Below, piece after piece: positions 49,875 through 59,240 of a stretch of 64,000 bases of DNA (position 1 is its first letter; the number at the start of each line of letters is the position of its first letter). The translations under genes were made by a program, and so were the position numbers. The stretch is from Paenibacillus massiliensis subsp. panacisoli DSM 21345. GTDB lineage: Bacteria > Bacillota > Bacilli > Paenibacillales > Paenibacillaceae. The notes below the pieces were generated by a model, which was not told where the DNA came from, made no database searches, and saw only the letters and a list, made by a program, of their open reading frames with translations. The DNA is taken from positions 1 through 64,000 of the forward strand of contig NZ_AUFO01000001.1 in NCBI RefSeq assembly GCF_000426545.1, given 5' to 3'.

Positions 49875-51268
49875 AATGCGATGATGTGATGGACTGGATG
49901 CAGCGTTATGTTGATCACGATCTGGGCGAAGATGAGACGGTACAGCTGTTGAAGCATGTAGCCCAGTGTGATGACTGTGCAGAGAAGTTCGAAATTCTGC
50001 AGGCGTTGTCCCAAGAGCTAGAGCAGCTGCCTGCCGTCACGCCCAAGTTCAGTCTGGTCGATGCTATCATGCCTCAACTGGATGCGATCGACGAAGCTCG
50101 CAAGGAACAGAGTAGTACATTGCAGGAAATGAAACCAATGTCTGCTCAGCAGGAGCCAAGCGGTATGAAACGTAGCAGACCACTTCCATGGTGGAATCGC
50201 ACAGGTGGACGAGTTACGATCGGCGTAGCCGCTGCAGCGGCTGTACTTGGAATCGTCGTGATGACCTACCAACCTCAAGAACTCCAAAATGCAGACGTTA
50301 TGTCAAGCCAATTGCAGCAGGAAGACAAAGGATTGACGGAGACGAGTAACGGAAGTGGATCTGCACAGGAGCCCTCCGTATCCGACGATATAAATTCCAC
50401 GTCACCTGCAGATGAAGGCGTGAAGGCCAAGGATTCAACGGGCGAAGCTGTGGAGCGTGAAAATGGCGATCAGCCTGCACAAAATGAAGCCCCGCCATCG
50501 GATGATAAATCCCAGCCAGCCCAGTCCTCAGCAGGAGATAATTCTCCAGCCGAAAGGTCTTCTCGTACAGGCGAAGAACCAAGCTCCAAGGAGAGTGGCA
50601 GGCCGGCGGCCTCTGACTCCACAGATTCTAAGAAAGAGGACCCTGCTTCATCCTCCCAGCAAGAGTCGAGTGCCAACAGTCGTTCACTTCTCTCACAAGA
50701 GGTGGATCAGCCGGCAGAGAGTACCCATGCAGATGAACCTCCTATGGATAAGGCACCAAAAGCTAATCCAGAATTGAATGGAGACATGGCTTCTTCTGAG
50801 CAGCAGGAATTCAGCCATAATGACATGCTCATTCAGGAAATTCAAATTAACGAGGATCCTGAACTCATGATGTCCATTACAGGAGATAGTCCAGCTAGCG
50901 GAAGTACGGATACATCCAGCAACACTGGAAATTCTGGAAGTGCTGGTAATACTGGCAGTACTCCTAGCTCTAGTGATACCGGGGCAACCAAGGGCAATAC
51001 AGGTTCAGCAACTACCAGTAGCAGCGGAGGGGCAGCAACGAATTCGCCAGACGGGCAATATTCAGTTGTTGTTGAAGGAAAGAAGCTTACCGTGTATCAA
51101 CTGACGAATAGTGGCGCTGGCAAAGTATCCATGGAGGTCCGAACCTTGAACGGAACATGGGTATCAGGCAACTGGTCTGACGATAGCAAGACCTTCACTT
51201 ATGAGACAGAGCAAGACGGGATTACCAGCAAATATACCTATACCGTGCCTCGTTCGGCAGGTCAGTAA
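49871..51268 (+). CDS. Membrane zinc-finger anti-sigma factor with long Ser-rich outer domain
   Basis: 465 residues. The N-terminal zinc anti-sigma motif is His-x3-Cys-x2-Cys (HVAQCDDC, about 33-40) with an earlier Cys at 3. One membrane span (about 115-135, VTIGVAAAAAVLGIVVMTY). The remainder is outside the membrane: a disordered Ser/Asp/Glu/Pro-rich stretch (about 140-330), a Ser/Thr/Gly-rich linker (about 335-390) and a small C-terminal beta domain (about 395-465, YSVVVEGKKLTVYQLTNSG). Typical anti-sigma proteins are 200-250 residues, so the exterior is exceptionally long. The sensed signal is unknown. A terminator follows. Confidence 0.85.
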   Translation: MKCDDVMDWMQRYVDHDLGEDETVQLLKHVAQCDDCAEKFEILQALSQELEQLPAVTPKFSLVDAIMPQLDAIDEARKEQSSTLQEMKPMSAQQEPSGMKRSRPLPWWNRTGGRVTIGVAAAAAVLGIVVMTYQPQELQNADVMSSQLQQEDKGLTETSNGSGSAQEPSVSDDINSTSPADEGVKAKDSTGEAVERENGDQPAQNEAPPSDDKSQPAQSSAGDNSPAERSSRTGEEPSSKESGRPAASDSTDSKKEDPASSSQQESSANSRSLLSQEVDQPAESTHADEPPMDKAPKANPELNGDMASSEQQEFSHNDMLIQEIQINEDPELMMSITGDSPASGSTDTSSNTGNSGSAGNTGSTPSSSDTGATKGNTGSATTSSSGGAATNSPDGQYSVVVEGKKLTVYQLTNSGAGKVSMEVRTLNGTWVSGNWSDDSKTFTYETEQDGITSKYTYTVPRSAGQ

Positions 51269-51330
51269 TGGTACAATTACGCAAAGACTCGATGATTATC
51301 TAGGTGAAAGAGCTACAAATATGCTGTATT

Positions 51331-51369
51331 GGCTAGCACGGGGCGAAGCTCCCGGCTGGCCTTTTTTTT
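51331..51369 (+). terminator. Terminator of the sigma/anti-sigma operon
   Basis: GGCTAGCACGGG pairs with CCCGGCTGGCC (one bulge), followed by eight T. Confidence 0.9.
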
Positions 51370-51371
51370 GA

Positions 51372-51460
51372 AGATAACAGAATTTATAAGTTTTCAGCGG
51401 GGCTGAATCATTCATTATTTGTAAGAATCCTGCAGCAAAAGCGGTCAGTTCTTTGTGAAA
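51372..51460 (+). repeat. Post-terminator dispersed element, copy C
   Basis: Begins three bases after the terminator U-tract. It shares AGAATTTATAAG with copy A (24684) and aligns end to end with copy B (41071-41150). It is the longest, with AAGCGGTCAG near its end. No gene fits inside, and it lies about 100 bases before holA. Confidence 0.5.
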
Positions 51461-51556
51461 TTACGCCAATAGTCGTTGTACATATGGGACTTGTTGTGCG
51501 AGCGCTCTTTCCCCAACAGCTGATATCTGGTAGGATAAATCGGTGGGGGTGTTGGA

Positions 51557-52588
51557 ATGGACGTTAAATCAGCGATGCAGGCTATTCGCAAAGGAAAAAC
51601 TGCCCCGATCTATGTGCTGTATGGTACGGAGAAATATCAGATGAAGCAGTTCCTTGATACGCTGAAGGAGCAAATGATTGAGCCAGATCACCAGGAGTTC
51701 GCGGTGGCATCATATGATCTGGCGGATACGCCGATTGAGGCTGTAGTGGAGGAAGCGAACACGGCGCCGTTTCTCGTGCCGAGCAAGCTTATAACCGTGC
51801 GTGACTCCAATCTGTTGTCGGCTGCCAAGGACAATAGCAAGATCGAGCACCGGATTGAGACTTTGCTGAGCTACATTGAACAGCCAGCGGAATATAGCGT
51901 CATCGTCTTTGTGGTCTATGCAGACAAGCTGGATGAGCGTAAGAAGCTTGTGAAGCAGCTCAAGAGCGCGGGTGTAGTACTGCACTTTTCTCCGCTTGGT
52001 AGTGATGATCTACTGCAATGGATCAGTCATAAGGCACAAGAACAGCAGGTCATGCTGGACACAAGTACAGCGGAGCTGCTGATTCGTTATGCAGGCACTG
52101 GGCTTGAGACATTGGCTGCTGAGATCGATAAGCTTTGTCTGTATGCCGGCCGGGGCGGGACTGTAAGCAGCTCTGATATTGAGGAGCTTGTGCCACGAAG
52201 TACGGAACAAAATGTGTTCGTCATGGTGGAGGAGCTGGCCAATCTGCGTATTCAGAATGCGCTCGCAATCTTCTATGAGTTGCTGAAGCAGAGGGAGGAG
52301 CCCATCAAGATTGCAGCGCTGATTACAAGGCAATTCCGTATCATGCTCCAGGTCAAGGAGCTTATGCGCCAGAACTATTCGCAACAGCAGATTGCTGGAC
52401 AGCTGAGCCTTCATCCCTATGCGGTGAAGATCGCTGGAGAGCAGGCGCGGCGCTTTAGCTTGCAGCAGCTTAGCAGCATGCTTCATGAGCTGGCTGAGTT
52501 GGACTATCGTATGAAGAGCGGTCAGATTGATAAAGTGTTGGGGATTGAGCTTCTGTTCCTGAAGCTAGGAGCGGGTCAGTCCGCTTAG
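51557..52588 (+). CDS. holA: DNA polymerase III delta subunit
   Basis: 343 residues. The N-terminal AAA-like fold opens with APIYVLYGTEKYQMKQFLD, where the canonical P-loop is absent as in all delta subunits. Segments TAPFLVPSKLITVRD and LIRYAGTGLETLAAEIDKL lead into the C-terminal collar domain (IAALITRQFRIMLQVKELM). Delta opens the sliding clamp in the clamp loader. GGTGGGGGTGTTGG precedes the ATG. Same position as Bacillus yqeN. Confidence 0.95.
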   Translation: MDVKSAMQAIRKGKTAPIYVLYGTEKYQMKQFLDTLKEQMIEPDHQEFAVASYDLADTPIEAVVEEANTAPFLVPSKLITVRDSNLLSAAKDNSKIEHRIETLLSYIEQPAEYSVIVFVVYADKLDERKKLVKQLKSAGVVLHFSPLGSDDLLQWISHKAQEQQVMLDTSTAELLIRYAGTGLETLAAEIDKLCLYAGRGGTVSSSDIEELVPRSTEQNVFVMVEELANLRIQNALAIFYELLKQREEPIKIAALITRQFRIMLQVKELMRQNYSQQQIAGQLSLHPYAVKIAGEQARRFSLQQLSSMLHELAELDYRMKSGQIDKVLGIELLFLKLGAGQSA

Positions 52589-52634
52589 GAGTGCTGTGCA
52601 AGCGAGCCTCTGCAGCAAAAGCATAGAAACAACC

Positions 52635-52672
52635 AAAAAATCCTGATCCAGCACGGGCTGGTCAGGATTTTT
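52635..52672. terminator. Bidirectional terminator between holA and rpsT
   Basis: AAAATCCTGATCCAGC and GCTGGTCAGGATTTT (one bulge) have A- and T-runs on both sides, ending two convergent genes. Confidence 0.92.
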
Positions 52673-52696
52673 GTCATCATCATATGAAGAAGCGCA

Positions 52697-52969
52697 TTAC
52701 GCTTGAGCTTTCAGAGCGTTCAACTTTTTAGCCAAGCGGGATTTTTTGCGAGCTGCAGCGTTTTTGTGGATCAGGCCCTTAGTAGCGGCTTTATCCAGCT
52801 TTGTGGAAGCAGCTTTGAAAGCAGCAGCTGCAGTTTCAACTTCGTTGCTAGCCAGCGCAGTATCAGCAGCTTTAACTGCAGTACGAAGCGCGGATTTTTG
52901 CGAAGCATTCAACGCACGACGCTTTTCAGACGTTTTTACGCGTTTAACAGCGGATTTAATGTTCGGCAT
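52697..52969 (-). CDS. rpsT: 30S ribosomal protein S20
   Basis: 90 residues, basic and Ala/Lys-rich, from the ATG at 52969 behind GGAGGTG on the reverse strand. [18 protein letters not shown] is the conserved N-terminus and [20 protein letters not shown] the C-terminus. It binds 16S rRNA early in 30S assembly. A promoter lies at 53027-53055, and the gene is opposite to holA and gpr as in Bacillus. Confidence 0.97.
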   Translation of the reverse strand: MPNIKSAVKRVKTSEKRRALNASQKSALRTAVKAADTALASNEVETAAAAFKAASTKLDKAATKGLIHKNAAARKKSRLAKKLNALKAQA

Positions 52970-53026
52970 TCCATTCACCTCCTGTAAAGGCATTACTATG
53001 AACACAAACGTTTCACAACTTAAAAT

Positions 53027-53055
53027 ATTTTAGCATGAGCCTATGTAAAATGCAA
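53027..53055 (-). promoter_or_regulatory. Sigma-A promoter of rpsT
   Basis: On the reverse strand TTGCAT (53050-53055), 17 bases, TAAAAT (53027-53032). This leaves a leader of about 50 bases. Confidence 0.75.
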
Positions 53056-53238
53056 TACAAAACATGGATAAGTACGTTACTTCAACCCAATAATCTGTAT
53101 TTCCTCACGGCTTATGCGATAAAAATATATTATGCGGCATATGGGCGAAGTTTTCAACTGTTATTTATGCAAAAATTATTTCAATGGATGAATACGCCTT
53201 TTGCTAATTCTGGGCCCCTGTTATTGCTGTCGTTGCGC

Positions 53239-53844
53239 TTATTTGTATTGCAGCTTCTTCAACGTCCGAACGACATCAGCTCTATTCTTGGCTTGCTTCA
53301 TATAAGCAGGTATGGTGTGAGATGCAGTTCTGAGAGGTGTAGCATAGCGCCTAACCCGCAAATCTGCCGACACGTAGGAGATTAGATAATTCAAATGAGC
53401 TCGATTCATGGCCCATACGACTTTGCCGCGCACATAGTCCAGAAAATATAACTCCAGATGAAAGACTGGATCGCGCCCATTTCGAATATCCGGGTAACAT
53501 CCTTGATACGCTGGCTTGCGGTGTAGCTCACATAATTGAGTCCATCCGCAATGGGGACAGGGCACATGAGCCGATTTGTGCAGGGTACGTTTCTCATCCT
53601 TTATTTGTACATTGAACCAGCGCTCGCAGCTTGTGCAGACCTTCTTGGCATAATACTGATATAAAGGTTGCTCTATTTGTCGGGTGAAGCACTGTGTGCA
53701 GCGCCACTCCAATTGACCGTTCTTACTCAGAATGTACGCATGTCCATCACACTGTCTGCATTTGACATCCACTTGCTCTCCCCGGCGGAGAATAACATAG
53801 AAATTGTATGTAAAGCCCACTTCATCCTCAAATCGCTTCAACAA
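53239..53844 (-). CDS. Uncharacterised protein with four CxxC pairs (double zinc ribbon)
   Basis: 201 residues from a TTG start at 53844, with AAGGTGAG upstream on the reverse strand. Four CxxC pairs are visible: CRQC (about 29-32), CTQC (about 49-52), CTSC (about 70-73) and CPHC (about 95-98), enough for two zinc ribbons. The C-terminal half is basic and aromatic (HLELYFLDYVRGKVVWAMN, then a Lys/Arg-rich end). I do not recognise the family. Zinc ribbons with a basic tail suggest nucleic acid binding. It sits between rpsT and gpr on the reverse strand, where Bacillus has no equivalent that I know of. Confidence 0.8.
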   Translation of the reverse strand: MLKRFEDEVGFTYNFYVILRRGEQVDVKCRQCDGHAYILSKNGQLEWRCTQCFTRQIEQPLYQYYAKKVCTSCERWFNVQIKDEKRTLHKSAHVPCPHCGWTQLCELHRKPAYQGCYPDIRNGRDPVFHLELYFLDYVRGKVVWAMNRAHLNYLISYVSADLRVRRYATPLRTASHTIPAYMKQAKNRADVVRTLKKLQYK

Positions 53845-54042
53845 GACTCACCTTCTTATTGATCTTTGTCCTTGTACCTTGATCGTATTAAGTCTGAGTA
53901 TGGAGCTGTTGCAAGCGGTGATCCCTATCAACCGCTGTTAAGATTGACGTTTCGATCAAGGCACTATCCTACCTAGTACCTCAGATTATAAGGAAGTCTG
54001 CTATTCAAAACAAGAAACGTATGGGTGGGAGCAGAAGACGAC

Positions 54043-54102
54043 CTAATGTATGTTCTAATGTACGGTCTAATGTGTAGTCTAATGTGTGGTCTGATAAATG
54101 AT
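54043..54102 (+). repeat. 12-nt tandem repeat upstream of gpr
   Basis: Four in-register copies of CTAATGT(A/G)(T/C/G)(G/A)(T/G)T, then a fifth decayed copy CTGATAAATGAT. The run ends 60 bases before the gpr start. The 318-base gap (53845-54162) holds only this and the gpr ribosome binding site. Confidence 0.85.
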
Positions 54103-54162
54103 GCATAAAGTTGGCATCTCTCCAGCACAATAAGAGGAACATGTGTATAGAGGAGGATAATG

Positions 54163-55158
54163 ATGGAGCTGGATTTGCAGAAATACTCCGTTCGGACGGA
54201 TTTGGCCATAGAAGCGAAAGAGCTGGCTGGCAAGGGCCGTGAGCAGTCTATACCGGGTGTCTGGGAGCAGGTGGAGAATGAAGACGATATTCGAATTACG
54301 AGGCTGGATGTAGAGAATGAAGAAGGAGCTAGTCAAATTGGTCGGGTCGTGGGGCATTATGTAACGCTGGAGGTCCCTAAACTGCGGGAGGGTGATACAC
54401 CTCTTCAGGATCAGGTATCTATGGTGCTTGCTAGAGAGATGGAACAATTCATGACCAAGATAGGGATTGGACCGAAGGCCAAAGTATTGGTGGTTGGACT
54501 CGGTAACTGGAATGTCACACCGGATTCATTGGGGCCTCTTGTAGTTGAGAATCTCATGATTACGCGGCAGTACTTCGAATTGGTGCCTGATCAGATCAGC
54601 CCCGGATACCGCGAAGTGAGTGCCATTGCACCAGGGGTGCTGGGTATCACAGGCATCGAATCCAGTGAAATCGTGCAAAGCATCGTTGAGCGCACTCGTC
54701 CTGATCTGGTGATTGCAATTGATGCGCTTGCTTCCCGTTCCCTGGAACGGATCAACACGACCATTCAGATTGCGGATATTGGCATTCATCCCGGTTCTGG
54801 TATCGGAAATAAGCGTAAAGGCATTACGAAAGACATCATGGGCATTCCATGTATCGCGATTGGGGTACCAACAGTATGCTATGCTTCGACCATCGTGAAT
54901 GACTCCATTGAATTAATGAAGTCTCATTTCGGTGCTAACACGAAACGAGCTATTCTAGGTATGCTCGACGAGATCTCCGAGCAGGAGCGTCTCATGCTGG
55001 TGAAGGAGGTCTTGCAGCCGCTCGGGCATGACCTGATCGTGACACCTAAGGAAGTGGACAAGTTCATTGAGGACATATCCAATATTATAGCTACGGGATT
55101 GAATGCCGCATTGCATGAAGCGGTCGATCCTGGTAATGTTGCCGCTTATACGCATTGA
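54163..55158 (+). CDS. gpr: Germination protease GPR
   Basis: 331 residues from the second ATG (54163), which has better spacing from GGAGG. It degrades small acid-soluble proteins during germination. The N-terminal pro-sequence ends in YSVRTD, where autoprocessing occurs before LAIEAKE. Core segments are VGLGNWNVTPDSLGPLVVEN, AIAPGVLGITGIESSEIV and IAIDALASRSLERINTTIQI, with the proposed catalytic Asp residues in VTPDSLG and AIDALA. Length is slightly below Bacillus (368), with a shorter segment after the pro-region. It is expected to be expressed in the forespore. Confidence 0.96.
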   Translation: MELDLQKYSVRTDLAIEAKELAGKGREQSIPGVWEQVENEDDIRITRLDVENEEGASQIGRVVGHYVTLEVPKLREGDTPLQDQVSMVLAREMEQFMTKIGIGPKAKVLVVGLGNWNVTPDSLGPLVVENLMITRQYFELVPDQISPGYREVSAIAPGVLGITGIESSEIVQSIVERTRPDLVIAIDALASRSLERINTTIQIADIGIHPGSGIGNKRKGITKDIMGIPCIAIGVPTVCYASTIVNDSIELMKSHFGANTKRAILGMLDEISEQERLMLVKEVLQPLGHDLIVTPKEVDKFIEDISNIIATGLNAALHEAVDPGNVAAYTH

Positions 55159-55205
55159 GCCGTTGATTGTTACTTTACGTATTCGATGAACGATAAGACA
55201 CAAGG

Positions 55206-55243
55206 GACCGCATTCCTCTCTGGAGGAAATGTGGTCTTTTTTT
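55206..55243 (+). terminator. Terminator of gpr
   Basis: GACCGCATTCCTC and GAGGAAATGTGGTC pair, followed by seven T. Confidence 0.9.
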
Positions 55244-55341
55244 CTACTGTTTTGTTCTAGTATCTTCCATTCGTTCATAGAGTTGAAGTATGAGAGATTC
55301 CCTGGTAGAGCTTAAGTGGGAAGAAGGAGGACATCCCTGAG

Positions 55342-56655
55342 ATGAGCAAATATCAAATCTGGAACGTTGCAAAATGGAAGAGTACAGGGCTGAGAATCTT
55401 GAGTATGGGGCAGACGCTGATTGCGCTAATGGTTGGTACAGCTGTGCTATTTGTGCTGCTAGGTCTCGGAGGACTGGTGGAGCAGCGCATTCAATCCTCT
55501 CCCGTCTCGTCTATGAAAGGCTTTGCGTCGTCAGTTCCTTCTGATTTTTTTGCAGATATGCTAGGTATGGAGATTCCCCATCTAAGTGCAGATAAAAAGG
55601 TATCCGTCCTGTCTGGAGAGCAAGTAAGTACATTCGCATTTCAATTGCTGACCGGTGTAAATCCACAGGATCCCAAAAGCCTTATTGCCAGGGAGATTCC
55701 TGGAATGGCCTCAGGTAATCCGGTCCTGCTGCGCTCCGGCTCAGGGAATCTACAGGTGGAGGCACCAGAGGATTATCAGCCAGATCCGGGCTTGGTCGAT
55801 TCGTCACATGCTGAGGATGGTGAAGCTGCTGGTCCTGATGGAGGTGGCTCAGGTGCTGGTGCTGGTGATGGTGGTTCAGAAGGCACGGGCGGAGGTACGG
55901 AGGGGGCAGATGGATCAGGCCCAGTCAAGAACCCTTCATCTATTGACTCTAGCAAGACAAAGGGCCCTGTAACCAAAGAAGTACTAATCTACCATTCTCA
56001 TCCGCGAGAAGCGTACAACCCACTGCTTAGCTCAGCAAGTACGAATCCGAACTCCGCCTCCCCTAAGGCCACAGTGAACAGAGTGGGGGATTATGTAGCC
56101 AAAAGGTTGGAGCAGCAAGGGGTCGGTACGTTCCATGCTCAGGAGGACTATGTGACGACAATCCAGGATTACAACTGGAATTATTCTTATAAATACTCAC
56201 GCCAGACCGTGAAGGAAGCGATGAGTATGAATAAGCAGCTTACTTATCTGATTGACATCCATCGTGATTCACAGCGCCATGCCAAGACTACTGCGACGAT
56301 TAATGGCACGGGATATGCCAAGCTCTATTTTATCATCGGTCATGACAACAAGAACTGGCGGCAAAATGAAGCATTTGCCAATCGTATACATGCGAAGCTC
56401 GAACAAAAGTATCCGGGCCTGTCACGAGGAATCTGGGGCAAGGATAAAGGGGGAGGGAATAACGGCGAATATAATCAATCCCTGTCCCCCAATGGCATCC
56501 TGGTGGAGGTTGGTGGCATTGATAACAATGATGAAGAGCTAAAGCGCACATCCGAGGTGCTGGCCGATGCGATTGCAGAAGTGTATTGGGAGGATCAGGC
56601 CGCGGTGAAAGCGAGCGCGCCTCTTCCAGAGGCGCCTGGAACAGACAAACATTAA
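55342..56655 (+). CDS. spoIIP: Stage II sporulation protein P
   Basis: 437 residues. An N-terminal membrane span (about 22-43, TLIALMVGTAVLFVLLGLG) is followed by an extracytoplasmic amidase/endopeptidase domain (about 215-415) with YHSHPREAYNPL, VDIHRD-like LIDIHRDSQRH and ILVEVGGIDNNDEEL. It cuts septal and engulfment peptidoglycan with SpoIID and SpoIIM. A Gly/Ser/Asp-rich linker (about 160-195) separates the two parts and is longer than in Bacillus. GAAGGAGGACATCC precedes the ATG. Confidence 0.95.
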   Translation: MSKYQIWNVAKWKSTGLRILSMGQTLIALMVGTAVLFVLLGLGGLVEQRIQSSPVSSMKGFASSVPSDFFADMLGMEIPHLSADKKVSVLSGEQVSTFAFQLLTGVNPQDPKSLIAREIPGMASGNPVLLRSGSGNLQVEAPEDYQPDPGLVDSSHAEDGEAAGPDGGGSGAGAGDGGSEGTGGGTEGADGSGPVKNPSSIDSSKTKGPVTKEVLIYHSHPREAYNPLLSSASTNPNSASPKATVNRVGDYVAKRLEQQGVGTFHAQEDYVTTIQDYNWNYSYKYSRQTVKEAMSMNKQLTYLIDIHRDSQRHAKTTATINGTGYAKLYFIIGHDNKNWRQNEAFANRIHAKLEQKYPGLSRGIWGKDKGGGNNGEYNQSLSPNGILVEVGGIDNNDEELKRTSEVLADAIAEVYWEDQAAVKASAPLPEAPGTDKH

Positions 56656-56802
56656 CGAGCAGATAGGAATAGAGCGGATAATAATAGGTTCATGGCTTAA
56701 CCTCATAGCTTGAAATCATAAGCTGGAATTCATCAGCATATTTACACTATGTCAAATGAGGTTGTTCACAAACAAGCAAAGTTATGTTGGGAGGAAATAA
56801 TC

Positions 56803-57249
56803 ATGGCTCGCTTCAGAACCAAGGCTATCGTATTTACCTGTCTGGTTGGCATGGGTATGCTGTTAGGGATGCAATTGGCTGGATCGGGGCTGCGCACGGT
56901 ATATGGACCTACATGGGATCAGTCAGAGTCCGCCCGGGAACAAGGTACCATGAGTCAGACGGTAATGACCCAGACAGCTCCGATCGCAACGGAAGTAGCA
57001 CAGGTGCCATCGCAGCCGATCTCGCAGCCCACGGAGCAATCGTCGACAGTGCAACCACAGGTGCCGATCAAGCAGACGGTAGTTGATGCGAGCCTGACAG
57101 AAGCGAAATTTGTTCCACTTGTTCCTGTCGCGAAGAGCAAGCAAGCCTCGGTTGACGTCATGGCGGATAAAACAGCAGGCCTCCTGCAAAAGCTATCCAA
57201 GAAAGGGATTCATCTGGTCGTCTCCATGTTCGAAGGAGTGACGGAGTAG
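56803..57249 (+). CDS. YqxA-like membrane-anchored protein (DUF3679 position)
   Basis: 148 residues from the ATG at 56803, behind GGGAGG. One N-terminal span (about 9-26, FTCLVGMGMLLGMQLAG) anchors a polar, Thr/Gln/Pro-rich region (about 40-95) and a short C-terminal amphipathic helix (LLQKLSKKGIHLVVSMFEGV). Bacillus has yqxA at the same place between spoIIP and lepA, and the N-terminal span and terminal helix are consistent with it. Function is unknown. It may be co-expressed with spoIIP in sporulation. Confidence 0.7.
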   Translation: MARFRTKAIVFTCLVGMGMLLGMQLAGSGLRTVYGPTWDQSESAREQGTMSQTVMTQTAPIATEVAQVPSQPISQPTEQSSTVQPQVPIKQTVVDASLTEAKFVPLVPVAKSKQASVDVMADKTAGLLQKLSKKGIHLVVSMFEGVTE

Positions 57250-57267
57250 AAGCTTCCACTGTTCATA

Positions 57268-57296
57268 TTGAAGCCTTACTCTTCAACTGGTATAAT
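57268..57296 (+). promoter_or_regulatory. Probable sigma-A promoter of lepA
   Basis: TTGAAG (57268-57273), 17 bases, TATAAT (57291-57296). Leader of about 30 bases. Confidence 0.65.
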
Positions 57297-57331
57297 GAAG
57301 CGATTGACACTAGGTGGTGTGGGGGTAAGGC

Positions 57332-59146
57332 ATGACAGACATTTTGGCAAGACAGCAGAAAATACGAAACTTTTGTATCATTGCACATATAGACCATGGA
57401 AAATCAACCTTGGCGGACCGTATTCTTGAGTATACGGGTGCTCTGACCTCTCGTGAAATGCAGGAACAGGTGCTCGACCAGATGGATCTGGAGCGCGAAC
57501 GCGGCATCACAATCAAGCTGCAGGCGGTACGTCTAACTTATAAGGCAGATAACGGAGAGGAATATATCCTGAATCTGATAGATACACCAGGACACGTCGA
57601 TTTTACGTATGAGGTATCCCGTAGCCTTGCGGCTTGTGAGGGCGCTCTGCTCGTAGTGGATGCGGCTCAGGGAATCGAAGCTCAGACGCTCGCAAATGTG
57701 TATCTGGCGTTGGATAATGATCTGGAGATTCTGCCGGTCATTAACAAGATTGACCTTCCTAGTGCGGACCCTGACCGGGTGAAGCAAGAGGTTGAGGACG
57801 TTATTGGCCTGGATACGAGCGAGGCTGTTCTGGCATCTGCTAAGGCAGGGATCGGGATCAAGGAGATTTTGGAGCAAGTCGTAAAGGCAATACCTGCTCC
57901 ACAAGGGAATCCTGATGCGCCACTGAAGGCGCTGATCTTTGACTCACACTATGACCCGTACAAGGGTGTAATTGTGTATGTGCGAGTAGTTGATGGGAAG
58001 ATTAAAGCAGGCTCCAAGATCAAAATGATGGCAACGGACAAGACCTTTGAAGTTATCGAGGTCGGTGCCTTCAAGCCGCGTATGAGCATTGTGGACGAGC
58101 TGAATGTCGGTGATGTTGGCTTCATCGTAGCTGGAATCAAGCATGTCGGTGATACGCGTGTCGGGGATACGGTCACCGATGCCAAGAATCCGGCTATCGA
58201 GCCGATGCCAGGCTACCGTAAGATCAATCCAATGGTGTATTGCGGATTGTATCCAATCGAGACCTCAGACTACAATGATCTGCGTGAAGCGCTGGAGAAG
58301 CTGCAGTTGAATGATGCTTCCCTGAGCTTCGAGCCAGAGACCTCCAGCGCCCTGGGCTTCGGCTTCCGCTGTGGCTTCCTTGGCCTCCTGCATATGGATG
58401 TCATTCAGGAGCGGATCGAACGGGAATTCAATATTCCTCTTATTACGACGGCACCGAGCGTTATCTATCGAATTCAATTGACGGACGGCTCGATGATCCA
58501 GATTGATAACCCTTCGAACTATCCAGAGGTTGGGCGTATTGATTATGTTGAGGAGCCGTACGTAAAGGCGGGAATTATCGTTCCTAACGATTATGTTGGA
58601 ACAGTTATGGAGCTGTGTCAGTCCAAGCGTGGTGAGTATGTGAACATGGAGTACCTGGATACGACTCGTGTTACGATCACATACGAGATTCCACTATCCG
58701 AGATCGTCTACGATTTCTTTGATCAGCTGAAATCCAGCACGAAGGGGTATGCTTCCTTTGACTATGAGCTATCAGGCTATCGTCAGTCCAATCTGGTCAA
58801 GATGGACATCCTCCTGAATGGGGAGCAAGTGGATGCGCTGTCCTTCATTGTGCACCGTGAACGTGCATATCATCGTGGCCGCATTATTTGTGAGAAGCTG
58901 CGTGAGCTCATTCCACGTCAGATGTTCGAAGTGCCGATTCAGGCTTCTGTGGGTACGAAGGTTGTTGCCCGGGAGACGGTTAAGGCAATGCGGAAGAACG
59001 TGCTTGCCAAGTGCTACGGTGGTGACATCTCCCGTAAGCGTAAGCTGCTCGAGAAGCAGAAGGAAGGCAAGAAGCGGATGAAGCAGGTCGGTAATGTAGA
59101 GGTGCCTCAGGAAGCCTTCATGGCCGTACTGAAAATTGATGAGTAG
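57332..59146 (+). CDS. lepA: Elongation factor 4 (LepA)
   Basis: 604 residues, the family length. GTPase motifs are [15 protein letters not shown] (G1), RGITIK (G2), DTPGHVDF (G3) and NKIDLP (G4). Domain II, the EF-G-like III and V, and the unique C-terminal domain ([17 protein letters not shown]) are all present. It back-translocates ribosomes or assists initiation and assembly. GGGGGTAAGGC precedes the ATG. Confidence 0.97.
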   Translation: MTDILARQQKIRNFCIIAHIDHGKSTLADRILEYTGALTSREMQEQVLDQMDLERERGITIKLQAVRLTYKADNGEEYILNLIDTPGHVDFTYEVSRSLAACEGALLVVDAAQGIEAQTLANVYLALDNDLEILPVINKIDLPSADPDRVKQEVEDVIGLDTSEAVLASAKAGIGIKEILEQVVKAIPAPQGNPDAPLKALIFDSHYDPYKGVIVYVRVVDGKIKAGSKIKMMATDKTFEVIEVGAFKPRMSIVDELNVGDVGFIVAGIKHVGDTRVGDTVTDAKNPAIEPMPGYRKINPMVYCGLYPIETSDYNDLREALEKLQLNDASLSFEPETSSALGFGFRCGFLGLLHMDVIQERIEREFNIPLITTAPSVIYRIQLTDGSMIQIDNPSNYPEVGRIDYVEEPYVKAGIIVPNDYVGTVMELCQSKRGEYVNMEYLDTTRVTITYEIPLSEIVYDFFDQLKSSTKGYASFDYELSGYRQSNLVKMDILLNGEQVDALSFIVHRERAYHRGRIICEKLRELIPRQMFEVPIQASVGTKVVARETVKAMRKNVLAKCYGGDISRKRKLLEKQKEGKKRMKQVGNVEVPQEAFMAVLKIDE

Positions 59147-59156
59147 CCAATATACC

Positions 59157-59183
59157 AAGGGAAAGCCTTCAGGCTTTCCCTTT
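59157..59183 (+). terminator. Stem-loop terminator after lepA
   Basis: AAGGGAAAGCC and GGCTTTCCCTT form an 11-bp stem over TTCA, with a weak U-tract (TTTCC). Partial read-through into hemW is likely. Confidence 0.65.
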
Positions 59184-59240
59184 CCAAATATACGGGCCGA
59201 TTCTTGATTGGCGGAGTCTGGTTCAGCAGGAGTGAACAAT

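Noticed and set aside
53035-53385. Forward frame of 116 codons between rpsT and the four-CxxC gene
   Set aside because: Runs through the rpsT promoter and antisense to the CxxC gene; no ribosome binding site.
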